Below are positions 25,462-34,396 of a stretch of DNA of 64,000 nucleotides, piece by piece (positions within the stretch are counted from its first letter, which is position 1; each line of letters starts with the position of its first letter). Made by a program: the position numbers and the translations under genes. The DNA is taken from assembly GCA_964350445.1 (NCBI GenBank), contig CAYGKA010000004.1, forward strand, positions 1 to 64,000, given 5' to 3'. The notes below the pieces were generated by a model. It saw nothing but the letters and a program-made list of their open reading frames with translations, did no database searches and was not told the origin of the DNA. This stretch comes from Hwanghaeella sp964350445 (lineage in GTDB: Bacteria; Pseudomonadota; Alphaproteobacteria; UBA8366; Aestuariispiraceae).

Positions 25462-25715
25462 TGTACCCCTCCAAATCAGTCTGCGTCGGTGCGGATACGT
25501 CGAACAGAAATCATTCGGTACCACGGCGCAGACAATTCCCCCGTTAATTGTACCCTTAAGCCAAGTTTCGCGTCTGTGCTACCGCAGCATTTTAACGGTA
25601 TGTGAAGATGTCGATGATCGCTGCGCAAACAGTCACAACATCGACAGAGATTAACAATTCGGCGGTGAGTGGAGATTTTTGGGCTAAATGAGCCCGCGGC
25701 TGGATACCGCAGAAG

Positions 25716-26018
25716 CTATGGTGCGACGCACAAAAACGTCACGCGATTGCGCTTCGATAAAGGGCAATTGTTGAAGAACGTATCTTCGTCGATTAATCGT
25801 ATGGCGGGTGTCTCGGCCGGGCATTCGGCAACGGCCAGTGCTTCGACCTGCGCACGCGTCGATACCGCTGCGCTGTAACAGACCGACACCGTCGTTTGAT
25901 CCTGGCGGGCGTGCCATACATCACTTTCCGTGACCGATGCCTGCTGTGCGCAAGCGGATAGCAGCCATGACAAACACAAACATGCCGCCCCTTTACCGAT
26001 CGCGTTGCGTCTGTTCAT
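25716..26018 (-). CDS. small lipoprotein of unknown function
   Basis: 100 residues. Signal peptide with lipobox LSAC (Cys at residue 23), followed by a short domain with several cysteines (CYSAAV, AECPAETP, NNCPLSKRNRVTFLC), possibly disulfide-bonded. Its ATG shares one base with the TGA of the upstream VWA gene (TGATG), so translation is probably coupled. No family recognised. The 254 bp downstream, up to the VPLPA-CTERM gene, hold a GGGCT/AGCCC hairpin without a T-run. Confidence 0.72.
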   Translation of the reverse strand: MNRRNAIGKGAACLCLSWLLSACAQQASVTESDVWHARQDQTTVSVCYSAAVSTRAQVEALAVAECPAETPAIRLIDEDTFFNNCPLSKRNRVTFLCVAP

Positions 26019-27196
26019 CAGGTCAACTCCCGCATTGCATCGTCCAACCCGCGCAGCGTCAGCGGGTACATCCGGTCTTCCATGATTTCCTTGACCAGTT
26101 TGATGGACGGCATGCGGTCCCACCACGCGGTTGGTTGCGGATTCAGCCAGACAGCTTTCGGATACATCTTCAGCACCCGTTCCATCCATACCCGTCCAGC
26201 CTCTTCGTTCCAGTGCTCCACGCTGCCGCCCGGATAGACGATTTCGTAGGGACTCATCGAAGCGTCGCCGACAAAAATAACCTTATAGTCCTGCGGATAG
26301 GTTCGCAGCACCTCGTCCGTGGTCATTCTTTCTTCCCAACGGCGGCGATTGTCACGCCAGACGCTCTCATAAAGACAATTGTGGAAATAGAAGTATTCCA
26401 GATGCTTGAACTCGGTCCGCACGGCGGAGAACAATTCCTCGCAAACACGGATATGGTCGTCCATCGACCCACCGATATCGAAGAATATCAGCACTTTTAC
26501 CGCATTGTGCCGTTCCGGAACCATTTTCAGGTCGAGATACCCGGCATTGTCAGCGGTAGACCGGATCGTGTTGTCCAAGTCCAGTTCCGTCGCCGCCCCT
26601 TCCCGGGCGAAGCGGCGCAGCCGCCGCAGCGCCACCTTGATGTTGCGGGTGCCCAATTCCAGGCCGTCGTCCAAATTCTTGAAGGTTCGTTGTTCCCAAA
26701 CTTTTACGGCGCGCCGATGCGTCGATTCACCACCGATGCGAACGCCCTCGGGATTGTAGCCATGCGATCCGAACGGCGATGTCCCGCCCGTGCCGATCCA
26801 TTTCGACCCACCTTGATGCCGGCCTTGTTGTTCGCGCAGCCTTTCTTTCAAGGTTTCCATGATCTTGTCGAAGCCGCCAAGCGCCTCGATCATGGCTTTT
26901 TCTTCCTCGGTCAGGTTTTTCTCGACCAGTTTGCGAAGCCATTCTTCGGGAATCGACACTGCTTCCGGGTCTAACCCTTCCGGCCGCTCCAACCCTTTGA
27001 AGACCTCGCCGAACACCTTGTCGAAGCGGTCCAGGTAACGCTCGTCCTTAACCAGCGCAGATCGGCTGAGATAGTAGAATTCATCGACATGGTAGGCAGC
27101 CACGCGCGCCTGCAAGGCCTCCAAGAGCGTCAAATACTCCCGCAAGGACACCGGCAGACCAGCCTGCTTCAAGCCCAGAAAAAGATCGATAAACAT
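26018..27196 (-). CDS. VWA domain-containing protein (CoxE-like)
   Basis: 392 residues. The N-terminus FLGLKQAGLPVSLREYLTLLEAL and the C-terminal von Willebrand A domain place it with the CoxE-like/DUF58-adjacent VWA proteins that pair with MoxR AAA+ ATPases. The MIDAS motif reads FFDIGGSMDD (about residues 236-245), where DxSxS is replaced by DxGGS, as in this subfamily. The expected ATPase partner is encoded 2.4 kb away (29564-30412), same strand. The pair probably remodels or inserts a metal or cofactor into some target; the target is unknown. Start ATG 27196 chosen by homology to the family N-terminus. Confidence 0.85.
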   Translation of the reverse strand: MFIDLFLGLKQAGLPVSLREYLTLLEALQARVAAYHVDEFYYLSRSALVKDERYLDRFDKVFGEVFKGLERPEGLDPEAVSIPEEWLRKLVEKNLTEEEKAMIEALGGFDKIMETLKERLREQQGRHQGGSKWIGTGGTSPFGSHGYNPEGVRIGGESTHRRAVKVWEQRTFKNLDDGLELGTRNIKVALRRLRRFAREGAATELDLDNTIRSTADNAGYLDLKMVPERHNAVKVLIFFDIGGSMDDHIRVCEELFSAVRTEFKHLEYFYFHNCLYESVWRDNRRRWEERMTTDEVLRTYPQDYKVIFVGDASMSPYEIVYPGGSVEHWNEEAGRVWMERVLKMYPKAVWLNPQPTAWWDRMPSIKLVKEIMEDRMYPLTLRGLDDAMRELT

Positions 27197-27442
27197 GCCA
27201 TCGGTCGTACTCCGGCCCCATGCACGACGCAAGCCCTGCAACACCCGTCAGATATATCGCTGAAAACTTTAGCTTTTTCCGGCAGACAACAGGCACTGCA
27301 TTTGATTTACTGAAAATGCCTATTTCAGCGGATTGCTGCGACTAGTCGAATCGTACCGCATGGGTGGATGGCCGACCCCTTGGCAGCTTTGGCGCGATCG
27401 CGGGCAAAGCACCTAAATCCGCTGGATGTTCGAGGAAACGGG

Positions 27443-28534
27443 ATGGCGAAATATACGCTGCGCGAACTTGTCGAAGTCGCAAAGAGCCCGAACAAGCGGG
27501 ATAGAAATCTGCTTGCCGAGTCGCTCAGTCGGCTGGTTCTTTCGACAGGCCGAAAACTCAGCGAAACAGAGCAGAACATCGTCTACGACATTCTGCGCCA
27601 CCTCATTCATCAAGTGGAAATGAGCGTCCGCCGGACATTGGCGGAAAGCCTGGCTGAGCGCACCGATACGCCGCACGACATTGTCATGGCCCTGGCGAAC
27701 GATGTCATCGAAGTGGCCCATCCGATCTTGACCAAAAGCCAGTTGCTGCAGGATGTCGACCTGATCCGGTTGATCTTGGAACACACCCAGCAGCATCAGA
27801 TTGCGATTTCCAAGCGCACCCATGTTTCCAGTGATGTGTCTGAAACACTAGTCGATACGAACGACCCTGCCGTCATCACGTCGCTGCTGGCGAACGAGAG
27901 TGCCGAACTGAACGACGACACTTTCGACAAACTCGTCGAGTCTTCCTATATGATGGACGAGATCCGCGGCCCACTGGCCTATCGCGCCGACCTGCCGCCC
28001 GACCTGGCGAAACGCATGATCGGCTGGGTCGGCGCCGCATTGCGCGACTACCTGATCGCAAAACTGGGGGATGACGGCGCCATCGCCGTTGATATGGAAC
28101 GCGCAATAGAGCATGCGGTCGAGGACGAGGACCTGACATCCGAGATGGTCGGCCTTGCCTCCGCGAATGGCTCGGCGGACCCGGCATCGGGATACAAACC
28201 ACATCCCCGTGTCCTGGTAAGGGCTCTGGAGGATGGCGACATTCTGCGGTTCGAAGCGCTGTTTCGGGAGTTCACCCGGCTGGGCGACAGCACCTTCGCC
28301 AAAATCCTCTACGATTCAGGGCCGGAAGCCTTGGCGATTGCGTGCAAGGCATCGGGGATCGACCGCTATTCCTTCTCCGACATCCTCTGCCATCTGCATG
28401 GCGCAGGCGACCTGTCCCGCTACCGGGATTCAGCGGATTACCTTAAGATCATGGAATACTATGAGCGTATCGGTGTCACCGGCGCGGAGCGCGTTCTGGA
28501 CGCTTGGCGGAGTGCGGAAACATCGGCGCTCTAG
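27443..28534 (+). CDS. DUF2336 domain-containing protein
   Basis: 363 residues, mostly helical, with repeat-like segments typical of DUF2336 (ELVEVAKSPNKRDRNLLAESLSRLVL; RRTLAESLAERTDTPHDIVMALANDVIEVAHPIL; DIRGPLAYRADLPPDLAKRM-like). The family is nearly restricted to alphaproteobacteria, looks like HEAT-type repeats and has no proven function. ATG 27443 has AGGA upstream; an in-frame start at 27368 would add 25 residues. Divergent from the VWA gene across 246 bp. Confidence 0.85.
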   Translation: MAKYTLRELVEVAKSPNKRDRNLLAESLSRLVLSTGRKLSETEQNIVYDILRHLIHQVEMSVRRTLAESLAERTDTPHDIVMALANDVIEVAHPILTKSQLLQDVDLIRLILEHTQQHQIAISKRTHVSSDVSETLVDTNDPAVITSLLANESAELNDDTFDKLVESSYMMDEIRGPLAYRADLPPDLAKRMIGWVGAALRDYLIAKLGDDGAIAVDMERAIEHAVEDEDLTSEMVGLASANGSADPASGYKPHPRVLVRALEDGDILRFEALFREFTRLGDSTFAKILYDSGPEALAIACKASGIDRYSFSDILCHLHGAGDLSRYRDSADYLKIMEYYERIGVTGAERVLDAWRSAETSAL

Positions 28535-28605
28535 TTCCGCGTTATTCGTTCAAGGTCTACCGTGAAGCCTTCGCCGTCGATCTCGGACGTCATTTCCCAG
28601 GGTCT

Positions 28606-29103
28606 CTAGGTCAACACTTTCATCATCAAGGCGACGGCTTTGGCGCCGCCTTCGGTTTCCTGCCGTCCGACTATCCGAAACCCGAGCGCCTCATGAAACC
28701 GCATCGACCCGGGGTTGGGCGGGATCTCGTTCACCTCGCAGGCAATGCAGTCGCTCCGGCTTTCCGCGAATAGCGCCAAATCCGCATAGAGCCGCTTTCC
28801 AATGCCGCTTCCACGGGCGCTCTCCGATACGACGACCCGGTCCACATACAAAAAGGTATCGTACCGGTCGTCGAACCACCGGTAATTCAGGCTGCCGTAA
28901 GACGCCCCAGGCCCGAAAGCCAACAACATGCCGAGAACACCGTCGTCGGAGACGGCCACGCGGGCAAAGGCAGCCATTTCGGCCAAACCGAACAAGGTTT
29001 CTTCATCAAGTTCGTTTACATTGGGTACCGCGGCGTTGTTCAACGCCGCCATGACGGCGGAGTCCGTTCTCAGGACATCCCGCAAGGAGATGATATCAAG
29101 CAA
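28606..29103 (-). CDS. GNAT-family N-acetyltransferase
   Basis: 165 residues. GNAT fold with the acetyl-CoA loop in VVVSESARGSGIGKRLYADL (motif A, Q/RxxGxG/A) and the C-terminal NPGSMRFHEALGFRIVGRQ (motif B). Substrate unknown. The apparent start is a TTG at 29103, as no ATG or GTG lies nearby without cutting the fold; the exact start is therefore uncertain. Confidence 0.82.
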   Translation of the reverse strand: MLDIISLRDVLRTDSAVMAALNNAAVPNVNELDEETLFGLAEMAAFARVAVSDDGVLGMLLAFGPGASYGSLNYRWFDDRYDTFLYVDRVVVSESARGSGIGKRLYADLALFAESRSDCIACEVNEIPPNPGSMRFHEALGFRIVGRQETEGGAKAVALMMKVLT

Positions 29104-29187
29104 CGTCGCGTTCCCGGTTCCAACAAGGCAGGTCGGCGAAAAAAGCCGAGCGTCAATCCGAACATCAAACTGGGCGTCAACCCGGCA

Positions 29188-29508
29188 TCAGTCCGGGCGT
29201 TTGGCCTTTGCGTCCGCCCGCAATTTCTCCTGCACCGGCCGGAAATCGTAGGTCGGGTAGAATTCCGTCGAGAACGCACCCCAAGCCTTCTTTTCGATCG
29301 CCAGGTTTACTTCGCGAAGGCGGGCCGGCGGCACACTCAATGTCGCCACCTGACCGATCCCCATCATCACGTACCAAGATACGACCTCCACCCCGTCAGG
29401 CGGGAAATCGGCCCAGAACTCACCCTTGTCGAGTTTCGCGTTGATCTCTTCCAGGTTCTTGTCCTGCTGATGCTTCAGGAACACGGTAATCAATACATTG
29501 TCGCTCAT
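29188..29508 (-). CDS. small conserved-looking protein of unknown function
   Basis: 106 residues, soluble, with strong Shine-Dalgarno AAGGAGGG before ATG 29508. It has the look of a dimeric ferredoxin-like (ABM/EthD-type) fold: LITVFLKHQQDKNLEEINAKL and VSWYVMMGIGQVATLSVPP. No family assigned. It lies 55 bp downstream of the MoxR ATPase gene on the same strand and is probably cotranscribed with it. Confidence 0.65.
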   Translation of the reverse strand: MSDNVLITVFLKHQQDKNLEEINAKLDKGEFWADFPPDGVEVVSWYVMMGIGQVATLSVPPARLREVNLAIEKKAWGAFSTEFYPTYDFRPVQEKLRADAKAKRPD

Positions 29509-29563
29509 GCCGTCCCTCCTTTTCCGCCCGGCCGGTTCCGGGCTTTACGTTTGCCGCCGGCGG

Positions 29564-30412
29564 CTACCGGCTGCCTTCCCGTCGCGCCATGAAGGCCAAG
29601 CGTTCGAATAGATGGACATCCTGCTCGTTCTTGAGCAAGGCGCCGTGGAGGATGGGAATCGCCTGGGTCGGGTCCTGCTGGCGCAATACTTCCGGCGGCA
29701 CGTCTTCGGCCATCAGGAGTTTGATCCAATCCAAAAGCTCCGACGTCGACGGCCGCTTTTTTAATCCTTTGACGTCGCGGACCTCGTAAAAAACCGTCAG
29801 CGCATCGCGCAGCAGCATCTTCTTTATGTCCGGATAATGAACATGGACGATCTGTTCCATCACCTCCCGGTCGGGAAACCTGATGTAGTGGAAGAAGCAG
29901 CGGCGAAGGAATGCGTCCGGCAGTTCCTTTTCATTGTTCGACGTGATGATGACGATAGGGCGGTGTTTGGCTTTGATGACCTCCCGGGTCTCGTAAACGA
30001 AAAACTCCATGCGATCCAACTCAAGCAGCAAGTCGTTCGGGAATTCGATATCGGCCTTGTCGATCTCGTCGATCAGCAGGACGGGGGCGATATCGGCATC
30101 GAAAGCCTCCCACATCTTGCCGCGAATGATGTAGTTGCGGATGTCATGGACACGCTCGTCGCCCAATTGGCTATCACGCAGCCGGCTGACCGCATCGTAT
30201 TCATAAAGCCCCTGCTGTGCCCTGGTCGTCGACTTGACGTGCCATTCCAGCAATGGGCGGCCCAAAGCCTCCGCGATTTCCCGGGCCAGGACCGTTTTAC
30301 CCGTTCCGGGTTCGCCTTTGACCAGAAGCGGACGCTGCAACGTGACAGCCGCGTTCACCGCCATATTGAGGTCCTCTGTGGCGACGTAGCTTTCTGTACC
30401 TTCAAAACGCAT
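29564..30412 (-). CDS. MoxR-type AAA+ ATPase (CoxD-like)
   Basis: 282 residues. Walker A GEPGTGKT at 33-40, Walker B VLLIDEIDKAD at 111-121, sensor-1 region IVIITSNNEKELPDAFLRR with arginine finger. MoxR proteins act as chaperones with VWA partners in maturation of dehydrogenases or metal centres. The nearest VWA partner is at 26018-27196, separated by a divergent DUF2336 gene and two others. ATG 30412 (MRFEGTESYVAT) is the family start. The 234 bp upstream hold no further gene that I can support. Confidence 0.9.
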   Translation of the reverse strand: MRFEGTESYVATEDLNMAVNAAVTLQRPLLVKGEPGTGKTVLAREIAEALGRPLLEWHVKSTTRAQQGLYEYDAVSRLRDSQLGDERVHDIRNYIIRGKMWEAFDADIAPVLLIDEIDKADIEFPNDLLLELDRMEFFVYETREVIKAKHRPIVIITSNNEKELPDAFLRRCFFHYIRFPDREVMEQIVHVHYPDIKKMLLRDALTVFYEVRDVKGLKKRPSTSELLDWIKLLMAEDVPPEVLRQQDPTQAIPILHGALLKNEQDVHLFERLAFMARREGSR

Positions 30413-30646
30413 GGTCAACGCCTCGCTTCCGATCCGATCTGGAGTTCCATTTGGGTGTGGCGACAGTAGGAAACGCAAACCAGCGGATCAAGCCGACATG
30501 GCCGCTTACCCCTGGAATCTCGGAAACACATAATGGCGGAAGGACATGATGGCGATAGTGTCGCTTGACAGCGCCTAGGCAGCCGGACGTTCCGGAGATG
30601 AATTGGGAATGCGTCCGCGTAATGCGCAACTCGACAGAACCGGACG

Positions 30647-31699
30647 TCAGCCGGCAGCGACTTCCGCTTCAAGCTGCGTTTCAACGACAGTTTGATTTCT
30701 GCCGTGCTGCTTCGCGAAATACAGGCCGGCGTCGGCGCGTTGGACGAGGTCCGTCGCCGAATCCCCCGGTTTGAACAGTGCAACACCCAGCGACAGCGTG
30801 ATGTTGCCCATCGATTCGCCGGTGCTGCGATTGCGGATCTGTTTTGAACTGACCAATTCCCGCACCCGTTCGCAAATCGCCCGAGCGTCTTCCAATCCGG
30901 ATCCCGGCAGGATAAGGGCGAATTCCTCCCCACCGTAACGCGCGGCGGTCTCGCCGTCGCGCACACTGCCTTCCAGGATCTTTGCGACCAGCTTAAGAAC
31001 TTGGTCGCCGGTCTGGTGACCGTAGTTATCGTTGAATTTCTTGAAGAAATCGATGTCAGTCATTGCCAGACAGCACGGCTCGCCGGTCTTGGCGGCATGT
31101 TCGATGATTCGATCCATCGTCATGTCGAACATTTTGCGGTTGGCTATGCCCGTCAGGCCGTCCGTCAGCGCTTCACGCTGTACTTCAGCCAAATTCTCCC
31201 GCAACGAGACGATCTCTTTCGACGACGCTTCCAAACGCCTCTGCATTTCGGAATTGGACGACTGCATTTTTTGCGCTTCATCGACCAGGGTCTTCATGAC
31301 CTTGGTTATGCCTTCCAAGCCCTGATCTTTCGTCAGGTCTCGCAGGTTTTCCTGGATCGACGTCTGAAAATTTTCGGCATCTCCGGTCGCGGATGAAATC
31401 ACCGAAAGAACTTCGGCAAGTTCTTCTTCCATGCGGGCGCCTGTACGCTGAACGATCAAATCGTCCGGCGGACCACCAAGATAGCGCTCATAAATCTCCC
31501 GGTTCCGCTCCGGTGTCATGGCATCCGGCCGGTCGAGAAGTTCTGCAACTTCCTTGCTCAGATCAGGCATACGACCGGTCGCGTGTGCGTACCAAATCGC
31601 AAAATTTTCCGGGGTCGGCGGCACAGAATTGCGCTCCATCAGCTCCATAGCTGATTGAGCAAATTGCAAGGCCTCCGCCAGTCCCTCTGAGAACTCCAC
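30647..31699 (-). CDS. diguanylate cyclase with N-terminal helical sensory region
   Basis: 350 residues. The N-terminal ~175 residues are helical with predicted coiled coil (ALQFAQSAMELMERNSVPPTPENFAIWYAHATG..., later SSNSEMQRRLEASSKEIVSLRENL), a soluble partner region seen in other alphaproteobacterial GGDEF proteins. The C-terminal GGDEF domain is complete: DGLTGIANRKMFD, MTDIDFFKKFND and active-site RYGGEEF (256-260). The inhibitory site is degenerate (RDGE instead of RxxD). The GTG at 31699 with GGAGA eight bases upstream is my start; a longer start at 31774 is possible. Confidence 0.88.
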   Translation of the reverse strand: MEFSEGLAEALQFAQSAMELMERNSVPPTPENFAIWYAHATGRMPDLSKEVAELLDRPDAMTPERNREIYERYLGGPPDDLIVQRTGARMEEELAEVLSVISSATGDAENFQTSIQENLRDLTKDQGLEGITKVMKTLVDEAQKMQSSNSEMQRRLEASSKEIVSLRENLAEVQREALTDGLTGIANRKMFDMTMDRIIEHAAKTGEPCCLAMTDIDFFKKFNDNYGHQTGDQVLKLVAKILEGSVRDGETAARYGGEEFALILPGSGLEDARAICERVRELVSSKQIRNRSTGESMGNITLSLGVALFKPGDSATDLVQRADAGLYFAKQHGRNQTVVETQLEAEVAAG

Positions 31700-31927
31700 G
31701 CTATTTTCTCCGCGCTTCCCTGTACGCAAACCAAGCGGCGAGAAACTCGCAGCGCTGGATTCCCGTCCCCTCACCTCCTTAAGTTAGGGAAAATAATCGG
31801 GCCGCTCAACGCTTTTGATCGAACTCCAATCGTCAAAGTGCCAACGACCGGCGGAGCGGTACTAAAAAAACATCCCAAATAGGGATGCATGTGCTTTTCA
31901 GCCGAACCCCTCAAAAGTTCGCCATTT

Positions 31928-32434
31928 CTACAACTGCTTTGTTTTGATGGTTCGCCCAAGCCGACTGGGAGCCGGCAGGTGGGCTTGATTTTCCTGGATT
32001 TCGCGGAGCAATGCGGTCTGCGCCGGAGGGATTGGCACGACCTTCCGCACCGCCATATCGACATGCAGGCTGAGGCATTCGTTGGTGGCAGCAAGAAACC
32101 CTTCTTCTGCATGGAACATTTGGTGGAAGTAGTGCACCCGCTTTTCGTCAAAACCGATGAGTTGTGTGGTAAACGCCAACGGCGCGTCCAAATGAACCTC
32201 ATTTATATAAGAAACGTTCATTTCGGCGGTAAAGGTCGAGCCGTTGTCGTTTTTTAAATACGACACACCCAGGTTGATGCGCTCGAGGAAGAAATCCGTC
32301 GCCTTGTCAAAAGCTTGAACATAGAACGCGACATTCATATGCCCGTTGTAGTCGATCCAGTCCGGAACAACGCGCAATGTGCACCCGGCGATCAAGGCCG
32401 GATCGATCTCGGACAATGTCGAATCCTGACTCAT
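31928..32434 (-). CDS. hot-dog fold acyl-CoA thioesterase
   Basis: 168 residues. 4-hydroxybenzoyl-CoA thioesterase-like: VVPDWIDYNGHMNVAFYVQAFDKATDFFLERI carries the DYNGHMN motif with the usual catalytic Asp, followed by TFTAEMNVSYINEVHLD and LATNECLSLHVDM-like strands. It resembles thioesterases associated with carnitine or betaine catabolism, but no such genes are next to it. ATG 32434 has only a weak GGGGGAA upstream. Confidence 0.85.
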   Translation of the reverse strand: MSQDSTLSEIDPALIAGCTLRVVPDWIDYNGHMNVAFYVQAFDKATDFFLERINLGVSYLKNDNGSTFTAEMNVSYINEVHLDAPLAFTTQLIGFDEKRVHYFHQMFHAEEGFLAATNECLSLHVDMAVRKVVPIPPAQTALLREIQENQAHLPAPSRLGRTIKTKQL

Positions 32435-32898
32435 TTTCGAAAATTCCCCCAAAAAGTTTCGTGTTTTCGAGCCTTCCCCGAAACGCGGCAAAAATGCAAC
32501 ACCCCCGGAAGATTCCGTTTTGCCAATCAGTTATCTTTTTGGCTGATTAGCAATGCCTGTGCTAACGGGAGACATAATACGAGAGCCGTGAGCGCAATCA
32601 CAGTCTTTGCCTTGAGTGCGTGATACGGATGGTTCGAGGAGAGAAGCTAGACGCGGGGTTCCCTGGCGTTGCAGCGTTTTAATGGTCCTTCAAGGGTCCG
32701 GACCTAGGGTTTCGGCCCGGCGCAGCCACAAAGAAAGTGGCGGTGTCGGCAGGAAACTGGGGTCATTGATCTTCAACAATCGGCGATTGGTGTTCGCGGA
32801 TGGTTGTCAGGCAGGGCATAGCGTTGTAGCTGGATAGCGTCTGAAAGTTTGCTTCCGAGCGTGTCATTTTGGTCGAGTATGGGGATTGGTGTCAGATC
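32435..32898. other. 464-bp divergent intergenic region with inverted repeat
   Basis: Spacer between the thioesterase gene and mlaA. The first 150 bp are AT-rich. An inverted repeat GCCAATCAG (32522-32530) / CTGATTAGC (32543-32551), nine-base arms with one mismatch and a 12-base spacer, is operator-like. A 10-bp palindrome GGTCCGGACC is at 32695-32704. A weak CATAAT -10-like element is at 32573-32578. No open frame here looks coding and no RNA gene is recognised, although the length leaves room for a small RNA or a long mlaA leader. Confidence 0.5.
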
Positions 32899-33717
32899 AT
32901 GAGCATCCAGCGGTTTTTGCAGTTTATCATGGCGAGTGTCCTGGCACTTGGATTGGCGTCCTGTGCGACGCCCCAGAATACATCAGGCGCCGCCACGGCG
33001 ACTGAAGTCAACGACCCGCTGGAAGACGTTAACCGCGTGATCTTCGACGTGAACCTTGCGCTCGATAAAGTCATCGTTCGTCCCTTCGCGACGCTTTATG
33101 CGGAGCTGCCGGGCGGCATCAAAGACAGCATCCGCAATTTCCTTCGGAACTTGAAGACGCCGGTCATCCTGGCAAACAACCTGCTGCAGGGTGACATTCA
33201 AGGCGCCAGCGACACGGTTGGGCGTTTCCTGACCAATACGATCATGGGTCTCGGCGGTCTGTTCGACGTCGCCAACGGGAACGGCAAGGGTATCGCTTAT
33301 CGCCCGGAAGACTTCGGCCAGACTCTTGGCGTCTGGGGTGCGGGTGGAGGCCCATACCTGATGCTGCCGGTCCTCGGCCCGTCAAACCTGCGCGACACCG
33401 TCGGCATGGTTCCCGACTACTTCATGGATCCGATCACTTGGTGGGGTATCAATTCCGACAAGGACCTTCCCACGGGAATCGCCATCGGCCGCCGTGTGCT
33501 TGAAACGATCGATACACGGTCGCGGAACCAGAAGCAGCTCGAAGATCTGGAAGCCACGTCGCTCGACTTCTATGCGACCGTCCGAAGCCTGTACCATCAG
33601 CAGCGCGAAAACATGATCCGCAATGGTGATGAAGCCGAGGGTGCGCCGATCCCGTCCGTAAACTTCGAGATCGACGAAGACGACGGCAGCAAAGCGAAAG
33701 CCGCCCTGGTTCAATAG
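32899..33717 (+). CDS. mlaA: outer-membrane lipoprotein MlaA (VacJ)
   Basis: 272 residues. Lipoprotein signal with lipobox LASC (Cys 22). MlaA/VacJ domain: EVNDPLEDVNRVIFDVNLALDKVIVRPFA, NLKTPVILANNLLQGD, TVGRFLTNTIMGLGGLFDVA, EDFGQTLGVWGAGGGPYLMLPVLGPSNLRDTVG. It removes mislocalised phospholipids from the outer leaflet of the outer membrane. The acidic C-terminal tail is typical of alphaproteobacterial members. mlaC follows after 18 bp; mlaFED are not in the window. Confidence 0.95.
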   Translation: MSIQRFLQFIMASVLALGLASCATPQNTSGAATATEVNDPLEDVNRVIFDVNLALDKVIVRPFATLYAELPGGIKDSIRNFLRNLKTPVILANNLLQGDIQGASDTVGRFLTNTIMGLGGLFDVANGNGKGIAYRPEDFGQTLGVWGAGGGPYLMLPVLGPSNLRDTVGMVPDYFMDPITWWGINSDKDLPTGIAIGRRVLETIDTRSRNQKQLEDLEATSLDFYATVRSLYHQQRENMIRNGDEAEGAPIPSVNFEIDEDDGSKAKAALVQ

Positions 33718-33735
33718 GAATTTGGGGCTTTCGCG

Positions 33736-34353
33736 ATGATCACGTCTACCCGTCGCTCGCTGATAGCCCTTATTACGGTAGCTTTTCTATGGCCTATCCA
33801 GCCGGTGATGGCGGGCGAAAGCCCAGATGCCTTCATATCCCGGTTGGCCACCGGCGCGATTGAAAACCTGACATCTCCCAACCTTCCGCATCAGGAACGC
33901 CAAGCACGGTTCCGAAACATGCTGAAGGATGGCTTCGATCTTGATAACGTCGCCAATTTTCTGCTGGGTCCGTTCCGCCGAAAGGCCAGCGAGGCAGAAA
34001 TCGATGCCTTCCGCAGCGCGCTGGAAGACAATGTCGTTGCCACCTATGCTTGGCGCTTCTCCAGTTACAATGGCCAGGAATTCAGCGTCGGCGCGGTCCG
34101 GGACGGCAGCCGCGGGCAAAAGATCGTTTCCACCTCATTGTCGCAAACCGACGGCTCGCCCCCGATCCTGATTGATTGGCGGCTGACCCCTCACGGAGAC
34201 AGCTGGCGGATATTCGACATCGTCGTCGAAGGCCTCTCGATGCTGGTAACGCAGCGGGACGAATATTCGGCCGTCATTCGCCGCAATGACGGCAAGGTCA
34301 GTGCGCTGATCGACGCGATCAAGGCGCAGAACGAAAAACTGAGCAAGTCTTAG
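33736..34353 (+). CDS. mlaC: MlaC-family periplasmic phospholipid-binding protein
   Basis: 205 residues. Signal peptide (SLIALITVAFLWPIQPVMA) then a MlaC/Ttg2D domain: FRNMLKDGFDLDNVANFLLG, WRFSSYNGQEFSVG, DWRLTPHGDSWRIFDIVVEGLSMLVTQRDEYSAVI. It shuttles phospholipids between MlaA and the inner-membrane MlaFEDB transporter. Separated from mlaA by 18 bp, so cotranscribed. The Mla ATPase/permease must lie elsewhere. Confidence 0.93.
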   Translation: MITSTRRSLIALITVAFLWPIQPVMAGESPDAFISRLATGAIENLTSPNLPHQERQARFRNMLKDGFDLDNVANFLLGPFRRKASEAEIDAFRSALEDNVVATYAWRFSSYNGQEFSVGAVRDGSRGQKIVSTSLSQTDGSPPILIDWRLTPHGDSWRIFDIVVEGLSMLVTQRDEYSAVIRRNDGKVSALIDAIKAQNEKLSKS

Positions 34354-34396
34354 ACGGCAACTCGCCGGGCGACCAATTTTTCCCTCTACCTGCTCC

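Noticed and set aside
25544..25559. TTAA-N8-TTAA resembling a CtrA site upstream of the VPLPA-CTERM gene
   Set aside because: The spacer is eight bases, not the seven of the CtrA consensus, and the flanking C is missing.
25681..25695. GGGCT-AAATG-AGCCC hairpin downstream of the small lipoprotein gene
   Set aside because: On the relevant strand it is followed by A residues, not a T-run, so it is not an intrinsic terminator.
30413..30646. Short minus-strand open frame between the MoxR and diguanylate cyclase genes
   Set aside because: No ribosome site or homology, with composition like non-coding sequence.
32766..32779. TTGAT-CTTC-AACAA, FNR-like sequence upstream of mlaA
   Set aside because: The right half-site is imperfect and the position relative to any promoter is unclear; weaker than the hsp20 site.
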